A stretch of 64,000 bases of DNA from Pristionchus mayeri (GCA_036245805.1 BTRK01000003.1:10664001-10728000), one strand, 5' to 3'; counted from the stretch's first letter, positions 20,989 to 32,562 are shown. Numbers and translations are program-made. Notes: a model not told the origin generated them from the letters alone.

Positions 20989-21480
20989 TTCGAGAGATGG
21001 TGAAGAGGAAAATGAGAGAAGAGCATTGGATGATTTTCCACCCCATTCCTTCTCCTTTTATGCGAATTGTGCATCGAAAAGATCATTGTTCTTTCGAATT
21101 TGAACAGTTGAAATCTGTGGGAAAAGAGCGCTCACTGGGAGTCACGAACGCTTTGATTGTACAGATAATGGGCGGAGGATACGAAATAAATCTGTTGCTG
21201 ATCTATTTCCCTGATCTAAATAATGGTATTTTCTGAAAATTTATGAAATATGAAATTTTCATCGTTGAAGTGTTTATCTGATTGTTTTTTTTGTTTTTGT
21301 GTTCCAAATTTGGGGATACATGATTTCTAGATATGTATTTTCTTTGTACTCGGATGACCACGCTGCGACCATTAGTAGTAACCTCCAAATGTCATACTGC
21401 GAATATACGAATAATCCATCTGCACACCACATGAGAAGAGAGATCAGCATGCATCCGCCGTCCCATGATAGAAAGGGATA
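20710..21480. repeat. Palindrome 2 loop (771 bp)
   Basis: Single-copy centre of the palindrome, colinear with 1366-2136 of the left-edge copy. It contains the signal-peptide exons and upstream region of the broken multi-ShKT gene. It starts in the right half of the M1 hairpin element. Confidence 0.85.
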
Positions 21481-22095
21481 AAACGGTTGATCAAGCAGAA
21501 CAATCTCACTTTGAAAAAACCTTTTGTGTCCATTCTCGCGTCAATATTGTACTGTCTCGGTGGCTGTTCATACGGAGAAGGTTGCCGATGAGGGAAATTT
21601 CGCCATCGAGAGTTATTTGAACACCTGCATTCGCCGGTTTTCGTTCGTGATGTGGTACTCTTTAGGTACACATTTTACTACTTTATTCAAATTTTACCTA
21701 GCTTTACTTGATATTCCGCTTTAAAGCGAGCAAGATAAGAGACGTGACTGCGTTCACAAGTGATAGTTTGAACAGCTACATGAGGTAGGGGATACAAAGT
21801 CCGGTGTAGAAAGGGATCATGCTTTTTTTGCTCCCACTGCGTAGGGGGTGGAAAGCGTTATTGGCATCCCGCAAATTATTTTGATTGTTCAGGCGTGATT
21901 TCGTTTTCGAACGGTGGATGTATGCTGATGTTTCACCGTATCTATATTCGTTATATGTTGCACGGGCGCAATAGCGGTAGCGAACTCGTACGACTGTTAG
22001 AGAACTGGAGATACAAGTGTACCCAATATTGAAATTCATGAGGTGACCTAGTGCCGTAATAGATGAGATATAGAGAGATAAACCTGAGCGTACAG

Positions 22096-22813
22096 GTGGC
22101 GGTCGGCACTCAAGGCTGCTGCACTGGTGGATCGGCAGATGCAACTACTACAGAAGAAACGACAACGACTGCAGCAGCGACGGTTGCACAAACGACCACA
22201 TCCAGTGAGAAAGAATGATTTAGATTGTAAAGGTTTGAAAGTGTGACGATCCTCCTCTGTCACTTTGATAACGATGATACGTTTAGCGCACGAAAAAAAT
22301 GATACATCAATTTATTTGCAAATTACGACCTAAATGCATGCGTTTTAGATTGCGTTTACAAACTAAACACGCTCACTGGAGTCTCGGACTGCCCTACTCG
22401 AGGCCTCCCTCTGCACTAACACCGTTTACCTCGATGGTTTGTTGCATTTGGATGCGTTCACAAATTTTTCATATCCACAGTAATGAGAGACCAGTTTCCA
22501 AGGACTTGCGGCTTCTGTAGTACCTCTGGTTCGACTGGAACAAATGTAACCAGTGGATCAACTGGATCTGGAACCAACGTCACTAGTGAGTTTCTGCACT
22601 TTTCATTTTGTCATATTTACTTCTAAAATGCGATTCCAGACTGCTTCGATCGGGTGAATCCGAACACAAACATCTCAGATTGCCCCGCTATGAGGTAATT
22701 TGACCATCTTGTCACTTCACGAATTTCAATATTTCAGGATCTACTGCACCAATGCAATCTACGAACAACTCATGCGCATTCAGTGTCCGGCTACCTGTTT
22801 ATTCTGCAACTGA
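22096..22813 (+). pseudogene. Broken multi-ShKT gene fragment, right arm (no signal-peptide exons)
   Basis: Plus-strand mirror of 20094-19377: the linker exon starts at 22096 and the last exon ends at 22813. It has the same frameshift and Cys-to-Phe change, plus one further difference (TGC GTC to TGC TTC at 22653). There is no signal-peptide exon upstream on this strand: the sequence before the linker exon is the 21481-22045 block. Confidence 0.75.
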
Positions 22814-23185
22814 CCTGAAGCAAGTTCCTAATAATCCCACTCAATAATGTAATAATCAATATTCAAGTATTTCCTATTTCCAATGCTAATATTTATGCGT
22901 TATTGTGAATTTATGAATACATACATATTAACATAATTTATTCATCATCGCAACACAAGCAATAGTAAGGGATGGATCACGATTAAACGAGATCAGGATC
23001 AGGTCAGCAACATTAGAGCGTGTAGATCACGAAAGATGTAATATAATGATTCCAAAGTCTAGGAGCGCCGTACTTGAAAATACTCTGATGATGAGATCTA
23101 TGAAGACACTTATTGGTGTGATACGAATCACTTTTCCTTGAAGAATGACAATATTATGATGTTGTTTGCTAGAATTCCACAACTG

Positions 23186-23620
23186 CTAAAAATGAGGCCT
23201 ATGGGTGCCTAGTCCCCCTCCGTGCCCGCTGCGATGATGATGGTGATTATGATGAGCATGATGATGCTGGTGGCTAGCATGGTGATGATGATTATCGTTG
23301 TGATGATTGTGATGATGATGATGGATTGTTGCAACTGTCGCAACTTCTACTGCGTGATGACGATGATAATGATGAGGTGGAGCAAAGTGAGAAAATCCGA
23401 TCTCAACGTTAGTAAACGAAACCGACGCTGAAATTGGGATTTGTTTTGTGTAAGTCCAATGCATTCTTCACGAACACTTTACGAGTTAGGATTTTCAAGT
23501 TCTCGGAATAACAGGGTACATAGACAGCAAATGCTTACGTTGTTCATGTGACGATGTTGAAGGGCTGTTTCCATCAGATAGGCAAAGACAAGTCGGGCAA
23601 ATTAGAACAATCAAAAATAT
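23186..23620 (-). CDS. His-rich secreted peptide gene (right arm copy)
   Basis: Minus-strand mirror of 18570-19004, with exons at 23620-23539 and 23427-23186 and the same predicted peptide. The same doubt about the 5' exon applies. The antisense frame at 23222-23431 is Met-rich only because it is the complement of His codons (CAT read as ATG); it is not a gene. Confidence 0.55.
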
Positions 23621-24072
23621 CTGAAAATACGTATTGTTTTCACTGAATATTTCAATGAACTGTTAAAGTGACTCGGCATATAAATGAGAGTATTGGTCAT
23701 GATAAACTACATCATCCACGATATCGTCATGATAGTCGCCCATGAGTCAGTTCACGATAGAAGGAGCTTATACGTCAGAAGTCCTGACTCAGAACGGTAA
23801 AAGATAAGAGGCACATGATAAACTCCGCGAGAACCCGGTCTAGCACTGTGTTAGAAATTTGATTCTGATCTTTCTTATCAGTAGATGATGTACTCAGTCC
23901 GATCAAAGCATCATTTCATGCACACATATCTGATGAAAATTGAAATGAGGTACTGATACCTTCACCCTTCGATGATTCACAATTAAGCTGGTCTCGAGAG
24001 TGTAGTTTATCTCCGAATATTCCATCGTTTATAAGTCTAGTCACTATCATTTTCAGCCATTCTCATTTAGAA

Positions 24073-24615
24073 ATGGACGACAATGACCTCGAATTCATTG
24101 CTGCTATTGTTGCCCTGTCATTTGTGGTAAGTGATCTTACCATATCAAGTTATACATATCTCTTTGTTCAGATATTGTTCATCATTCTACGCCTATCATT
24201 TTGTTCATTACAACGCGCAATCCTCACCTCGAGAAATATGTGAGTATTTGTAAATAATAACATATGTTTAATTTATTTTCCGTATTTTACAATTAGAAGA
24301 ACTTCCAAATTGCAGCTCCGATCTCAGTTATAACTGTTGGGAACGGGCTCAACCAACACCGGCACACTCAAGATTCAACTTCATCTACAAATGCTACTCT
24401 GCGAAATCAAGTTCTTTTTTATTGCAGTAATCAAAAATACTAAGATATTTTAGATACCCACGGGCGTTGCCTCAATGGATGCGATCGATCTATCGTCTGA
24501 ACTCGCGCCACTACCTCGCACGATTCGAAATCCATCGCTCGTACCCCCCTCGGCACCGCCTCGATACGACGACATAGTGGGAGATTGCCCCGCGTACACT
24601 ACCATTGATGAGTAA
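24073..24615 (+). CDS. Small membrane protein with PPxY-like C-terminal motif
   Basis: Exon 1 (24073-24126, MDDNDLEFIAAIVALSFV) and exon 2 (24172-24239, ILFIILRLSFC) together make one hydrophobic segment, probably a transmembrane helix. The next exon region (24298-24427) carries PISVITVGNG and a Ser/Thr/Asn-rich stretch. The last region (about 24476-24615) encodes LPRTIRNPSLVPPSAPPRYD, then DIVGDCPAYTTIDE and TAA. PPRY and PAYT resemble PPxY motifs bound by WW domains of NEDD4-type ligases; this is family knowledge, not shown here. Joining exon 2 to exon 3 in the paralog's frame is uncertain: exon 2 is 8 nt shorter than at 13826-13751, which may be a frameshift. It could be a recent pseudogene. 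Confidence 0.5.
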
Positions 24616-25920
24616 CCAATGCCCTACTCCGAGCACTAGTACATGATGGAGTCGCAGTTCCGGTGCTCTTCCCTTCAATTCACTCTTTCGGCAGGCCGAG
24701 TTTCGAGAGAAAGGAAATGAAGAAGATACGATTGTACAAAATACGAATTAGAGATCACGATAGGTATGGAATCATTAACCCCGTGAATAAAGAGGAAATT
24801 ATGCAAAGCGAGTAAAACGCACGAGCACATGTAATGAACTCTAGGCGTATACAAATGATTTACGTGGAATCCGAGTAAATTCGGATAAACTGATGATCGT
24901 ATTGATCGAATTTTTGATCGGACCGATAGGGCATCTATGGCAAATAGAGAAACAAAAGAATTATTGCAAAGCCAGATGAATTTGCTTGACCAGGAGCACC
25001 CTCCTTCTCTCGGGAAAAGCGGAAGCAGACGCTGATCTTCTTTTAATCTGTCCCCGATCTTTCCATAGGTCCAATAACACATTGATATGTTAATAAGCTG
25101 AGTTTTTAGATAATTAACGATAAATTAGAATAGTGGAATCAAAATATACTTAATAACCTGGATTATTCAACAATGTCAAAGGAAATAAGCAATGCAGCAT
25201 GTCATTTAGAAAATTGAAAACAAAATCCGGTTCGATTTGCTTGATCAGGCGCTTAATTTTTCTTTCCGAAGAAGAGGTTAATGTTCGCTGATGATGATCT
25301 TCTTTCAATGCGTACCTGATGTCCCCCCTGGCCACGGATCTGGCAAGGGAAATTAATGTATTCAATTCAAAGAAGAATACTAAAGCAAAGGAGCTACTTC
25401 GGTTGAAAAGGAGATGGAGGGGAGATGTATAATATGAAACTAATTTTAAAAAGTCCAAGCAAAAATGCATCAGAAACACGATTTGTCATTGCTTACTCAG
25501 TACAGATTTAGATAACGCATCATTATTTGACCATTGGAATACACGCGATAAGCAGTTAGACGAACCGGAAATTTGAGGAACAGCGTGTTTCTGCGCAGAT
25601 GTATTGTAAAACCGCAAACATTTGCAATGAAAATAACTGTAATTCTCGCAATAGCATTTAACGTCGCCTATCTATGCAATAAATTCGTTCGTGATCTTCA
25701 ATGAGCCCTCATCCCCTCCCCGCAGGCGTCAACTGTGCAAATTCAGCGGACAAAGCTGCTCTCCTTTCTACGTTCGCATAAAAGGGAAGAACTAGGGGCG
25801 GAAAGGCATCCGCTCGTCCTCTGCTATTCACAACTCACTCCTATCTCATCATCCTCATCTTCCTCTTCGCTCTTCTTCGCCAACTCCTCTCTCCTCTACT
25901 CATCTTCCCAAGATCTACAA
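24616..25920 (+). other. Gene-free stretch; upstream region of the gene at 25921
   Basis: Minus-strand frames at 24675-25082 and 25150-25479 lack homology or splice support. The block at 25725-25830 resembles the upstream sequence of the multi-ShKT genes (GTCAACTGTGCAAATTCA, then CGCATAAAAGGGAAGAA). The CATAAAAGG at about 25785 could be a TATA-like element, 134 bp before the ATG. Nothing else was seen. Confidence 0.4.
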
Positions 25921-27544
25921 ATGAACTTCCTCATTCTCGCCGTCCTTCTACCTTCTGTAGCAGCCATCGCTGACTTCGCCACATGCGATAACACTGCGAA
26001 TAAAGGTGAGCGCAATTTCAATCTATTCATCCACCAACAGATATTACCGGGTAGTAAATGCAATTTTTCGCGAAATTTGGTTAGATATCCGACGTATTCT
26101 TGAGTCGGTTTGGGGATTGGGCAATTGCACGATCTGCCTCCTCCGGCTGATGGGGTGAAATCAGGCAGAATGAAGAATATCATGTCTTGCTTAGCCATCC
26201 TTAATCTGACTTCCGAAAATGATCCACAGACAACTATGATGCAAATTAGCTCTTCCAGCAAGCGTTTTCCTGAGAACTGAAGCTACTTTACCTTAACTCA
26301 ACTCGTCAAAATTATACCAGTAAACTTCTCTGTACACGAAAACTCACTATTCCGTATGTTGTTCCGCTTTCGGGGGGTGAATACTACGAAACCGGTTCTT
26401 CCAGTGTGCGCTGACGCTGTGGCATGCACGACCAACGGCTTCACTGGTGCCACGTGCAACGATGCGAATGGACCAGTTACTGCCCCTGGACCGGTACAGT
26501 TTTAGGGTCGTCGTCGCACATTTTTATGTATTATCGCGCATCGTCTGCAAAGCGCTGCAGCGACTAATTTCGAAAGTCATGTGCACAATTATAAACTTAC
26601 ACACTAAACTTGGCTTCTAGGGCTGCTGCGTAGGAGGAACGGCAGATGCGACCACCACGACGACAACGACGACTACGACTGCAGCAACCACGACCACTGC
26701 AACAACTGCTGCAGCACTCACAACGACTGCCAGTGCGTGCATTTGATTACCATATATTCGAACTCCATACTCCATCTGCCATATATTCGAACTAAACATC
26801 TACAGAGACTCATAGATGAACGACCTATTGGTTGCACAACTGTATTTTCAGGTTGCGTCGACAAGCCGAACCCGCTGACTGGCGTCTCGGACTGTCCCGC
26901 TCGGGCCTCACTCTGCACTAACTCTGTCTACATGAATTGTTGGTTGAACGAAATCAGGGTTTTGAAAAAAAGACTATGACGTTATGTCGCCGTTGATATA
27001 CCAAAGGCGATATGACGTCATCGTTTTCATAAACTCTAGTTCAGTTTCTAAGGATATTTGCAGTGATGAGAGACCAGTGCCCGAGGACTTGCGGCTTCTG
27101 TAGTACCTCTGGATCCAGTGGAACCAGTGGAACCAGTGGATCCAGTGGAACCAATGGATCTGGAACCAACAGTAAGTCCCCGTATTACCCTTGTTATCAG
27201 CATACATGTACAATGATTTTAGGCTGCGTCGATCGTGTCAATCCTAACACAAACATCTCCGACTGCCCGGTCATGAGGTAAAATTAATACGGTTCCCTTT
27301 TTGCGTGCATTTTTGTCTCATTTTCGCATAGGTTGTACGTACACCACTTACACAACCTATACAGTTTACATTAACCCGTTCCCGAAAATGATACAGCAAA
27401 TGCGCACACCTGTCAGAAAAGTGAACACCTTAACATACTTCATTAAAACAACTTCCTTCATGTTCCAGGGCTTACTGCACCAACGCAATCTATGAGCAGC
27501 TCATGCGCGTGCAGTGCCCCGCTACTTGCGGATTCTGCAGTTGA
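25921..27544 (+). CDS. Secreted protein with Thr-rich linker and two ShKT domains
   Basis: Seven exons with consistent phase: 25921-26005, 26405-26493, 26621-26732, 26852-26938, 27064-27171, 27223-27277 and 27469-27544. They total 612 nt, about 203 aa. The signal peptide is MNFLILAVLLPSVAA. A four-Cys segment (CDNTANKVC...CTTNGFTGATC), a GCC motif, a poly-Thr/Ala linker, ShKT 1 (CVDKPNPLTGVSDCP...CPRTCGFC), a Gly/Ser/Thr repeat linker (SGTSGTSGSSGTNGSGTN) and ShKT 2 (CVDRVNPN...CPATCGFC) follow. It is a diverged paralog of 10651-12371 with one ShKT exon pair fewer and no visible lesion. Intron 4 uses donor GTTGGT. A frame extends upstream to 25735, but the ATG at 25921 starts the signal peptide and aligns with the paralog. 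A poly(A) signal AATAAA lies at 27633-27638. Confidence 0.85.
26955..27045. repeat. Hairpin MITE (family M1) in intron 4
   Basis: The inner hairpin TATGACGTTATGTCGCC and complement are conserved; the outer TIRs are eroded. It is in a different intron from the copies in 536-1644 and 10651-12371, so it is an independent insertion. Confidence 0.6.
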
Positions 27545-27969
27545 TTGGTCGGAATTCATCTCAATCTCGTAATAACACGTCTCATTTACCATAGTAATTC
27601 TGAGCGTGAATTGTAAAGTTTTACTGTATGCTAATAAACTGTATATTTCATCAACATCTTTCAAAAAAAAATACAAAAAAACTTCCGGGTAATTTTGGTG
27701 TCAGGATGATTCTTAGCTCCGTTATGTGTGATCAGTATGGATTTTCTTATCGACACCGTAAACATTACTATAACCATCACATGCATACACCTGTAAAGTC
27801 ATTCGAATATGAGATTCGATGAAAATCTGGTCATCACGCGTTAAATGGTATGACGAATGCCCCATTCAACCAATTAATGTTACTCCTTCTTTAAAGCAAG
27901 ATTCAGACCATTGATTTCAACTATTAGGTTGTTCGGAAAGTTTCTTTATTTTTTCATGTATGGACACTA
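27545..27969. other. Intergenic; solo mariner-type terminus at 27925-27957
   Basis: 3' region of the gene ending at 27544. At 27925-27957 the sequence ATTAGGTTGTTCGGAAAGTT is the same terminus as at 6012, with no partner nearby. The adjoining TIR element starts immediately after, which suggests nested insertion. Confidence 0.55.
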
Positions 27970-28309
27970 GGGTTGGCAAAATGATTCCAACGGCGAGTCT
28001 CAGATTTGAGCTTCAGTTTTTTCCGAATCACCGGTGCCTCAGACTCGCGCGAGTCCGAAATATTGGGACTCAGCGAGTCTCAGACTCAGTGAGTCTGAAT
28101 TTTTCAATTACGTTTTATGAATTTCTGATGAAATTCGGTTGAGTTTCGAGATCAACTGAAAATGATTTTGGCTTGAGACTCAATGAGTCCGAGCAATTTT
28201 GCTCTGAGACTCACTGAGTCTCTACGGTGTGAGATCATTTCTCATTTCGACTCATTCCGGACTCACTGCTCGCGATGATTCGGTCGGTTCAGACTATTTT
28301 TGCCAACCC
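27970..28309. mobile_element. TIR element with GGGTTGGCAAAA ends, TA target site
   Basis: 340-bp element. The left end GGGTTGGCAAAA and right end TTTTGCCAACCC are flanked by TA on both sides. The interior is built of alternating GACTCAGTGAGTC-type palindromes. Related to 60282-60590. No ORF; a MITE by structure. Confidence 0.75.
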
Positions 28310-29008
28310 TAGTGAGGACGACGGACGGAGTTGTAGAAGGAAGGGGTTTTCCCGCTAGAATAACCCCCAATTAATTATTAATTACTCCCAATAAGCATTA
28401 CAATATTTAATTCGTACATTAAATAATAAGTATGACACGTTTGTCCCTTCCGTTGAACAAACCTACCGTAATCGTTGCCCCGTCTCGTTGTCGTGTGTCA
28501 TTGTGTCTTACCACGATTTGTTAGCACGTGGTACTTCGTGGCACCGCAGCTTTTGTCGTTCTTGTTTATTTCACTTCCTCTCCCGGTCGTCGTCGGAGGA
28601 TGTTGTGTTATGCTGCTCTCTTTTTATAAATAATTATTATATTCTTTTCTCGTATTCAAGGGGCGTTTGCAATGGGATTTCAAGGGTTTATTCACGTAGT
28701 CGTTTGGTGCGTTTCTGCGTTAACCTTCTTGTCTTCTCTCTGCACTTTCTCCTTGTTTCTTCGCCTTTCTTCTGATTACCTTGTTCTGTCTTCAAGTCAG
28801 TCACAGAGCGAGGGATACTCCTCTGTGCCGGAGGGATACTCCGTTGACGAAATCGTGCAACCGGGATACGGGAGCGCGTCAGGCGGATAGCCTGTTGAAG
28901 TTGTTTACCTCGCTTGTTGCGGGCAGCATTTCATTGGGTCGGCGGAAGCCTATATCCAATTGGGGAATTGCTGTCAAAAACTTGCGCTGTGAACGAAATC
29001 TGTCGAGG
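28310..29008. other. Gene-free stretch
   Basis: Plus-strand frames at 28488-28890 lack homology or splice support. 28870-28900 repeats a short motif (CGCGTCAGGCGG) that is also found at 29210 in the following gene. Nothing else was seen. Confidence 0.35.
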
Positions 29009-29302
29009 CTAACCTCTTGTTCTCTCGAGTGGAATACACTCTGGGAGAGAATAGGAGTGCGTAGTCTTAAGTGAAGTAGTGCGGGCAGCGTTCGATGCGG
29101 TAGTTGAGGTAGTCCTTGCAACGAGACAGCAAGTCGCCACGCACGAGTAGGCTGGAGGGCACACGCCTGTGGAAATGTCGCGCCGATCCAAGAACAAGCA
29201 GTTGTCCAGCGCGTCAGGCGGGCACTTGAGCAGTTCGACGAGCGTAGAATTTGAGCAGTTGAGCCAGTATATAAGAAGCAAGAAGGGGAGACGAGCCAAC
29301 AT
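29009..29302 (-). CDS. Putative small secreted Cys-rich protein
   Basis: The minus-strand frame starting at 29302 encodes MLARLPFLLLIYWLNCSNST, a signal-peptide-like start. A cysteine segment follows (KCPPDALDNC, then GVCPPAYSCVATCC), then a Thr/Ala-rich tail. The CPxxYxC..CC pattern resembles the short CC-type cysteine modules seen in nematode secreted proteins; this is a resemblance only. It may be one exon of a longer gene: the Thr-rich part could be followed by an intron. No closer family was recognised. Confidence 0.4.
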   Translation of the reverse strand: MLARLPFLLLIYWLNCSNSTLVELLKCPPDALDNCLFLDRRDISTGVCPPAYSCVATCCLVARTTSTTASNAARTTSLKTTHSYSLPECIPLERTRG

Positions 29303-29684
29303 TACTAGAGATGAGGAGTGATACAAGTAAAGTTAGCCCATTTATACACACTCCGAGCGAGATCCACGAACAGATGTATATGTTTGCGTTTGCGATGCTC
29401 GTGGCCTACATGCAACGGTTAGGGATGGCTTCGCGGCGAAATTGCATCTTCATCCTGCACATTATTTCGCCAAACAAATCCGTTAGAGCGCACGCAGAAT
29501 GAAGAGAGGCATTTCCCTCGAAGCCATCCCTTGTAAATATAATATACCTCTGGTTGTTCAGGCGGAAACTGACACGAGAACAGAGTGGCACGATAGCGTT
29601 GACACAGTCACATCATTGATATATTCGGTGCGCATTTCAGCTTATCGGAAGTTCAACAAGACTTGACTTGATACGCTCGCATTT
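29303..29684. other. Intergenic, upstream of the minus-strand gene at 29009
   Basis: A short inverted repeat (GGGATGGCTTCG around 29422 and CGAAGCCATCCC around 29518) is present. Otherwise nothing recognised. Confidence 0.35.
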
Positions 29685-30256
29685 TGGGTATTACCCCGAA
29701 ATGTAAATTTCATTTCGTAAATGCAAATTTTGGAAAAAAATATTTAGAAAAAAAATTATAGAAATTCATTTTTTGGAAAGGCAAGAAATGGAAAATAAAT
29801 TTCAGAATTTCCATTTTGGAAATGCAAGTTTTGGAATTTTTTCCATGTCCACTGTAGCCCTGTAGCCGAGCGGAAAACTACCGTAACCTGGAGCATTTTC
29901 CACATTTATCAGCAAATTCGAAACATAGTATTATTCTCCTTTATTATATTATTATTGTAATTAACAATACTAATAATTAAAAAAATAAAATATACAAAAT
30001 AATGCAAAAGCAATGTTTAAATTTAATTGTTCTATTTCGCGGTTCTCCCGATGCAGCGAAAAGTACCGTAACCAGTGGAAAAATTTCCAAAATGGGTCTT
30101 TCCAAAATTTTTTTTCCAATTTATTCTTTTCCACAATTGTTTTTCCAAAAAGTAAATTTCCAGATATTTTTTTCTAAATTTTGTTTTTATGAAAAATTCG
30201 TTTACAAAATGAAATTTCCAAAATAAATTTTACAAATCGGGGTAGTACCGCATTTT
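29685..30256. mobile_element. AT-rich fold-back element
   Basis: The left part (GGGTATTACCCCGAAATGTAAATTTC...) and right part (...GAAATTTCCAAAATAAATTTTACAAATCGGGGTAGTACC) are inverted and repeatedly use TTTCCAAAATT-type words. Mirror matches are imperfect. No ORF is supported. It is consistent with a decayed non-autonomous fold-back element. Confidence 0.45.
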
Positions 30257-30386
30257 GGAATAAAAGTGTATTTTATCCGAAAATGATTGTGACCACCGTG
30301 TTCAGGCTCGGAAACGAATCACAATGCAAACCATAGCATGTGTTTTATCTGCAACCTCTTAGTGCAGGTCGATAATCATTCTGCAC

Positions 30387-32031
30387 TCAAAGGCAAGTGC
30401 AGTCGAACAGGAATACTTCTCCGTTCGCCCCGATTGTCGAGGTGGCTGTTCCAGAGAGCGTTATGAAGCTATCGGCGGTAGGTTGGAACCTGCGAATGAG
30501 GAATCAGGAAAATAAAGGAAAAAACAAGGAAAAATGTTATGCAGACGAAACATTTTACACATCAATTTCATGTGAAACCGTTCCATTAATTAATTAGAAA
30601 ATTAATAAAAATAACCTCAATAATTAACTTACGGCGATCCAGTTGCGGGTGTATTCAGCATGAAGTCAGTGATCATCGTAAGCTTGCATCCTTTCTTGAC
30701 GAAGACTTTGGTGAGTGGCTTAAAAAACGCGTGGATTTTCATAAAACACCTATGAAAAACGTTCGAATATATGCGTGGAGGTACGTTTTGGTGCGTTGTT
30801 ATGCCGCTTCATCTCTGAAGCTCTTCTTCAATATATCTCGGTCATGCCCATCAAGACTTCACTTTTGGGATACTTACGGCACTGTTGACGATGGGAACCA
30901 TGTAGCTTCCTTTGGGCGCTGCGATCTCCTTACTTGCGCCCTCGTAGAGAACGGCGCAGTCCGTTGTCTAAAATACTCGCGTGGAATTGCTTCTCTATCA
31001 GGTTTGATGGATCTGCATTTACTGCATTATTAGAGTGTGGATATGCATTTACTGCATTATTAGAGTGTGGATATGGGGTCGGACAAAATCGAAAGAACAA
31101 AAAACAACGGATCACGATTCAACTGCCAAGCTACAACTCTCAAGTTGCTAGCCCTAGCTAATGGAACCTCGTTATTTGTGATGGTCTTCCTGTTTTGCCC
31201 GCACCCCTACGAATTGAATTACCGGGAATGCAGGAGCGGCAGCGCACGTCTTGCAACAGTACGACTGAATCATCGCCTGTGAGTAGGCGGCGTTCGTGCA
31301 GAAGCCGTTCGCAGCCCAGCTGGCGCAGCTGCAAAATAGTCATCAATGCACATTATTTGTAAGATGCTGTCTAGTGTTCGAAATTCGGGTCATCGACTCT
31401 CCATTATCCCACACTCATCACTATACTAGTCGAGGGAGTGTGGGAAATCAATAGAGTTCCAAAATCAGGTACTCATCTCGTCATTTCCCACACTCTCTCG
31501 CCGCACGACCGGTCGAGAGAGTGTGGTAAATGAAGAGATGAATACCTGATTTTGGAACTTTAGAAATAAAGAGCCTTCTGCATGACTTCGATTCACTGTT
31601 TCGGTAACCGACTTCGCGTTCGCGTCTCCCGCGCACTGTCCAGCAACAACGGGCACGCCCGCCGCGGTGCACAGACCGCAGGAAATCCCGCAGGTGGCTT
31701 GTCTGAAATTTCATCGTGTCTGCGACGGAAAACAACGCAACATTACTTCTGAGCAAGTGTGTATCCGGGGTTGTTGCAGTATCCGTTCTTGACGAAATTG
31801 ACACAACTGAAACGTGATGAAGTTCGCTTTGAAACACAGTTATAGAAACGGTACTACTGTCTCTCTAATCGTTCAAATATGTACCAACTCTACCTGCTAC
31901 GGATGGAGAGAATCCTTGACCGGGATTTGAAGTTAAATAAACTAAACTAACTTTGTATTCTCCTTAGTCGAGCACTGCGCGGCTACTTGCGAGACGACTC
32001 CGAAGAAGAAGATGAATGAGAGGCGCATCAT
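30387..32031 (-). CDS. Secreted two-ShKT protein with uncharacterised C-terminal Cys domain
   Basis: Seven exons (minus) with consistent phase: 32031-31952, 31806-31747, 31702-31613, 31328-31223, 30967-30878, 30718-30633 and 30489-30387. About 203-204 aa; two adjacent ATGs make the start uncertain by one codon. The signal peptide is MRLSFIFFFGVVSQVAAQ. ShKT 1 is about residues 19-55 (CSTKENTNCVNFVKNGYC...CGISCGLC). ShKT 2 is about 65-100 (CAGDANANCASWAANGFC...QSYCCKTC). The C-terminal region, from about 111, starts DCAVLYEGA, continues PLTKVFVKKGCKLTMITDF and ends FDCTCL. This region recurs in the genes at 37439, 41594 and 54425 with the same exon structure (three exons, phases 0/0/2). I know no name for it. 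Introns hold a 30-bp tandem duplication and a hairpin MITE. No lesion was seen. Confidence 0.85.
31014..31073. repeat. 30-bp unit repeated twice in tandem
   Basis: Two perfect adjacent copies of a 30-bp unit beginning TGCATTTACTGCATTATTAG, within an intron of the gene at 30387-32031. Confidence 0.9.
31455..31560. repeat. Hairpin MITE in intron of the 30387-32031 gene
   Basis: AGTTCCAAAATCAGGTA at the left is inverted at the right, with arms of about 45 bp around a 12-bp loop. Confidence 0.75.
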
Positions 32032-32340
32032 CGTTGAGCGATTGGAATGGATTCCGGGAGAAAAATTCACCTTAAATGATGTAAAGTTTTGGGAACCGAA
32101 AAGCGCCTGAACCAACAGAGAAGCATGGCAGGGATAGTGGCTGCCGAAGTCAAAACGTCGCATGCTCTCCTCTTTTAACGCACCCTCTCGCGCTGTGTGC
32201 CCGATGAAAGATCACAGGAAATGGGGAGAGCACTTGTCATAATTTTCCATTTCTAAAATCATTTCTCATTTATTGATCCATTAGCCATTCTCTACAATCC
32301 ATACTGCTTAAAATCGTTTTTGTCTTTTTACTCACCATTT

Positions 32341-32562
32341 TTAGCAGCAATCTCCTGCAGTGGAGCACCTCGACGTGGAATGCGTACATATATTCAGTGT
32401 TCAGACGCACTTCAACCGCTGGACGGGTGCGACTACCGTGTGGGCGCCCTGCAATCGTGCGCGCGCTCAAGGCCATCCCAAAACTCGATTGCAAGGTGAT
32501 CTCAGGAGAGCCGAGCGCAGCTTATGAAGAATATGGCCCCAATCATTGCTGCCTGATGTGCT
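32341..32562 (+). other. Open frame ending in a Cys motif, possible exon
   Basis: The plus-strand frame is open from about 32341 to a TAA at 32560-32562 after a possible acceptor (CCTGCAG). It ends PSAAYEEYGPNHCCLMC. The closely spaced cysteines resemble the end of a secreted Cys-rich module, but no donor-bearing upstream exon was found. It could be a remnant or chance. Confidence 0.25.

Larger units (their letters stand above)
21481..24572. repeat. Palindrome 2, right arm (3,092 bp)
   Basis: Reverse complement of 17618-20709. Beyond 24572 the PPxY gene continues to its natural end, and related sequence is seen at 13.4 kb. I therefore infer that the right outer flank is the older arrangement and the left arm is the added copy. 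Confidence 0.9.
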
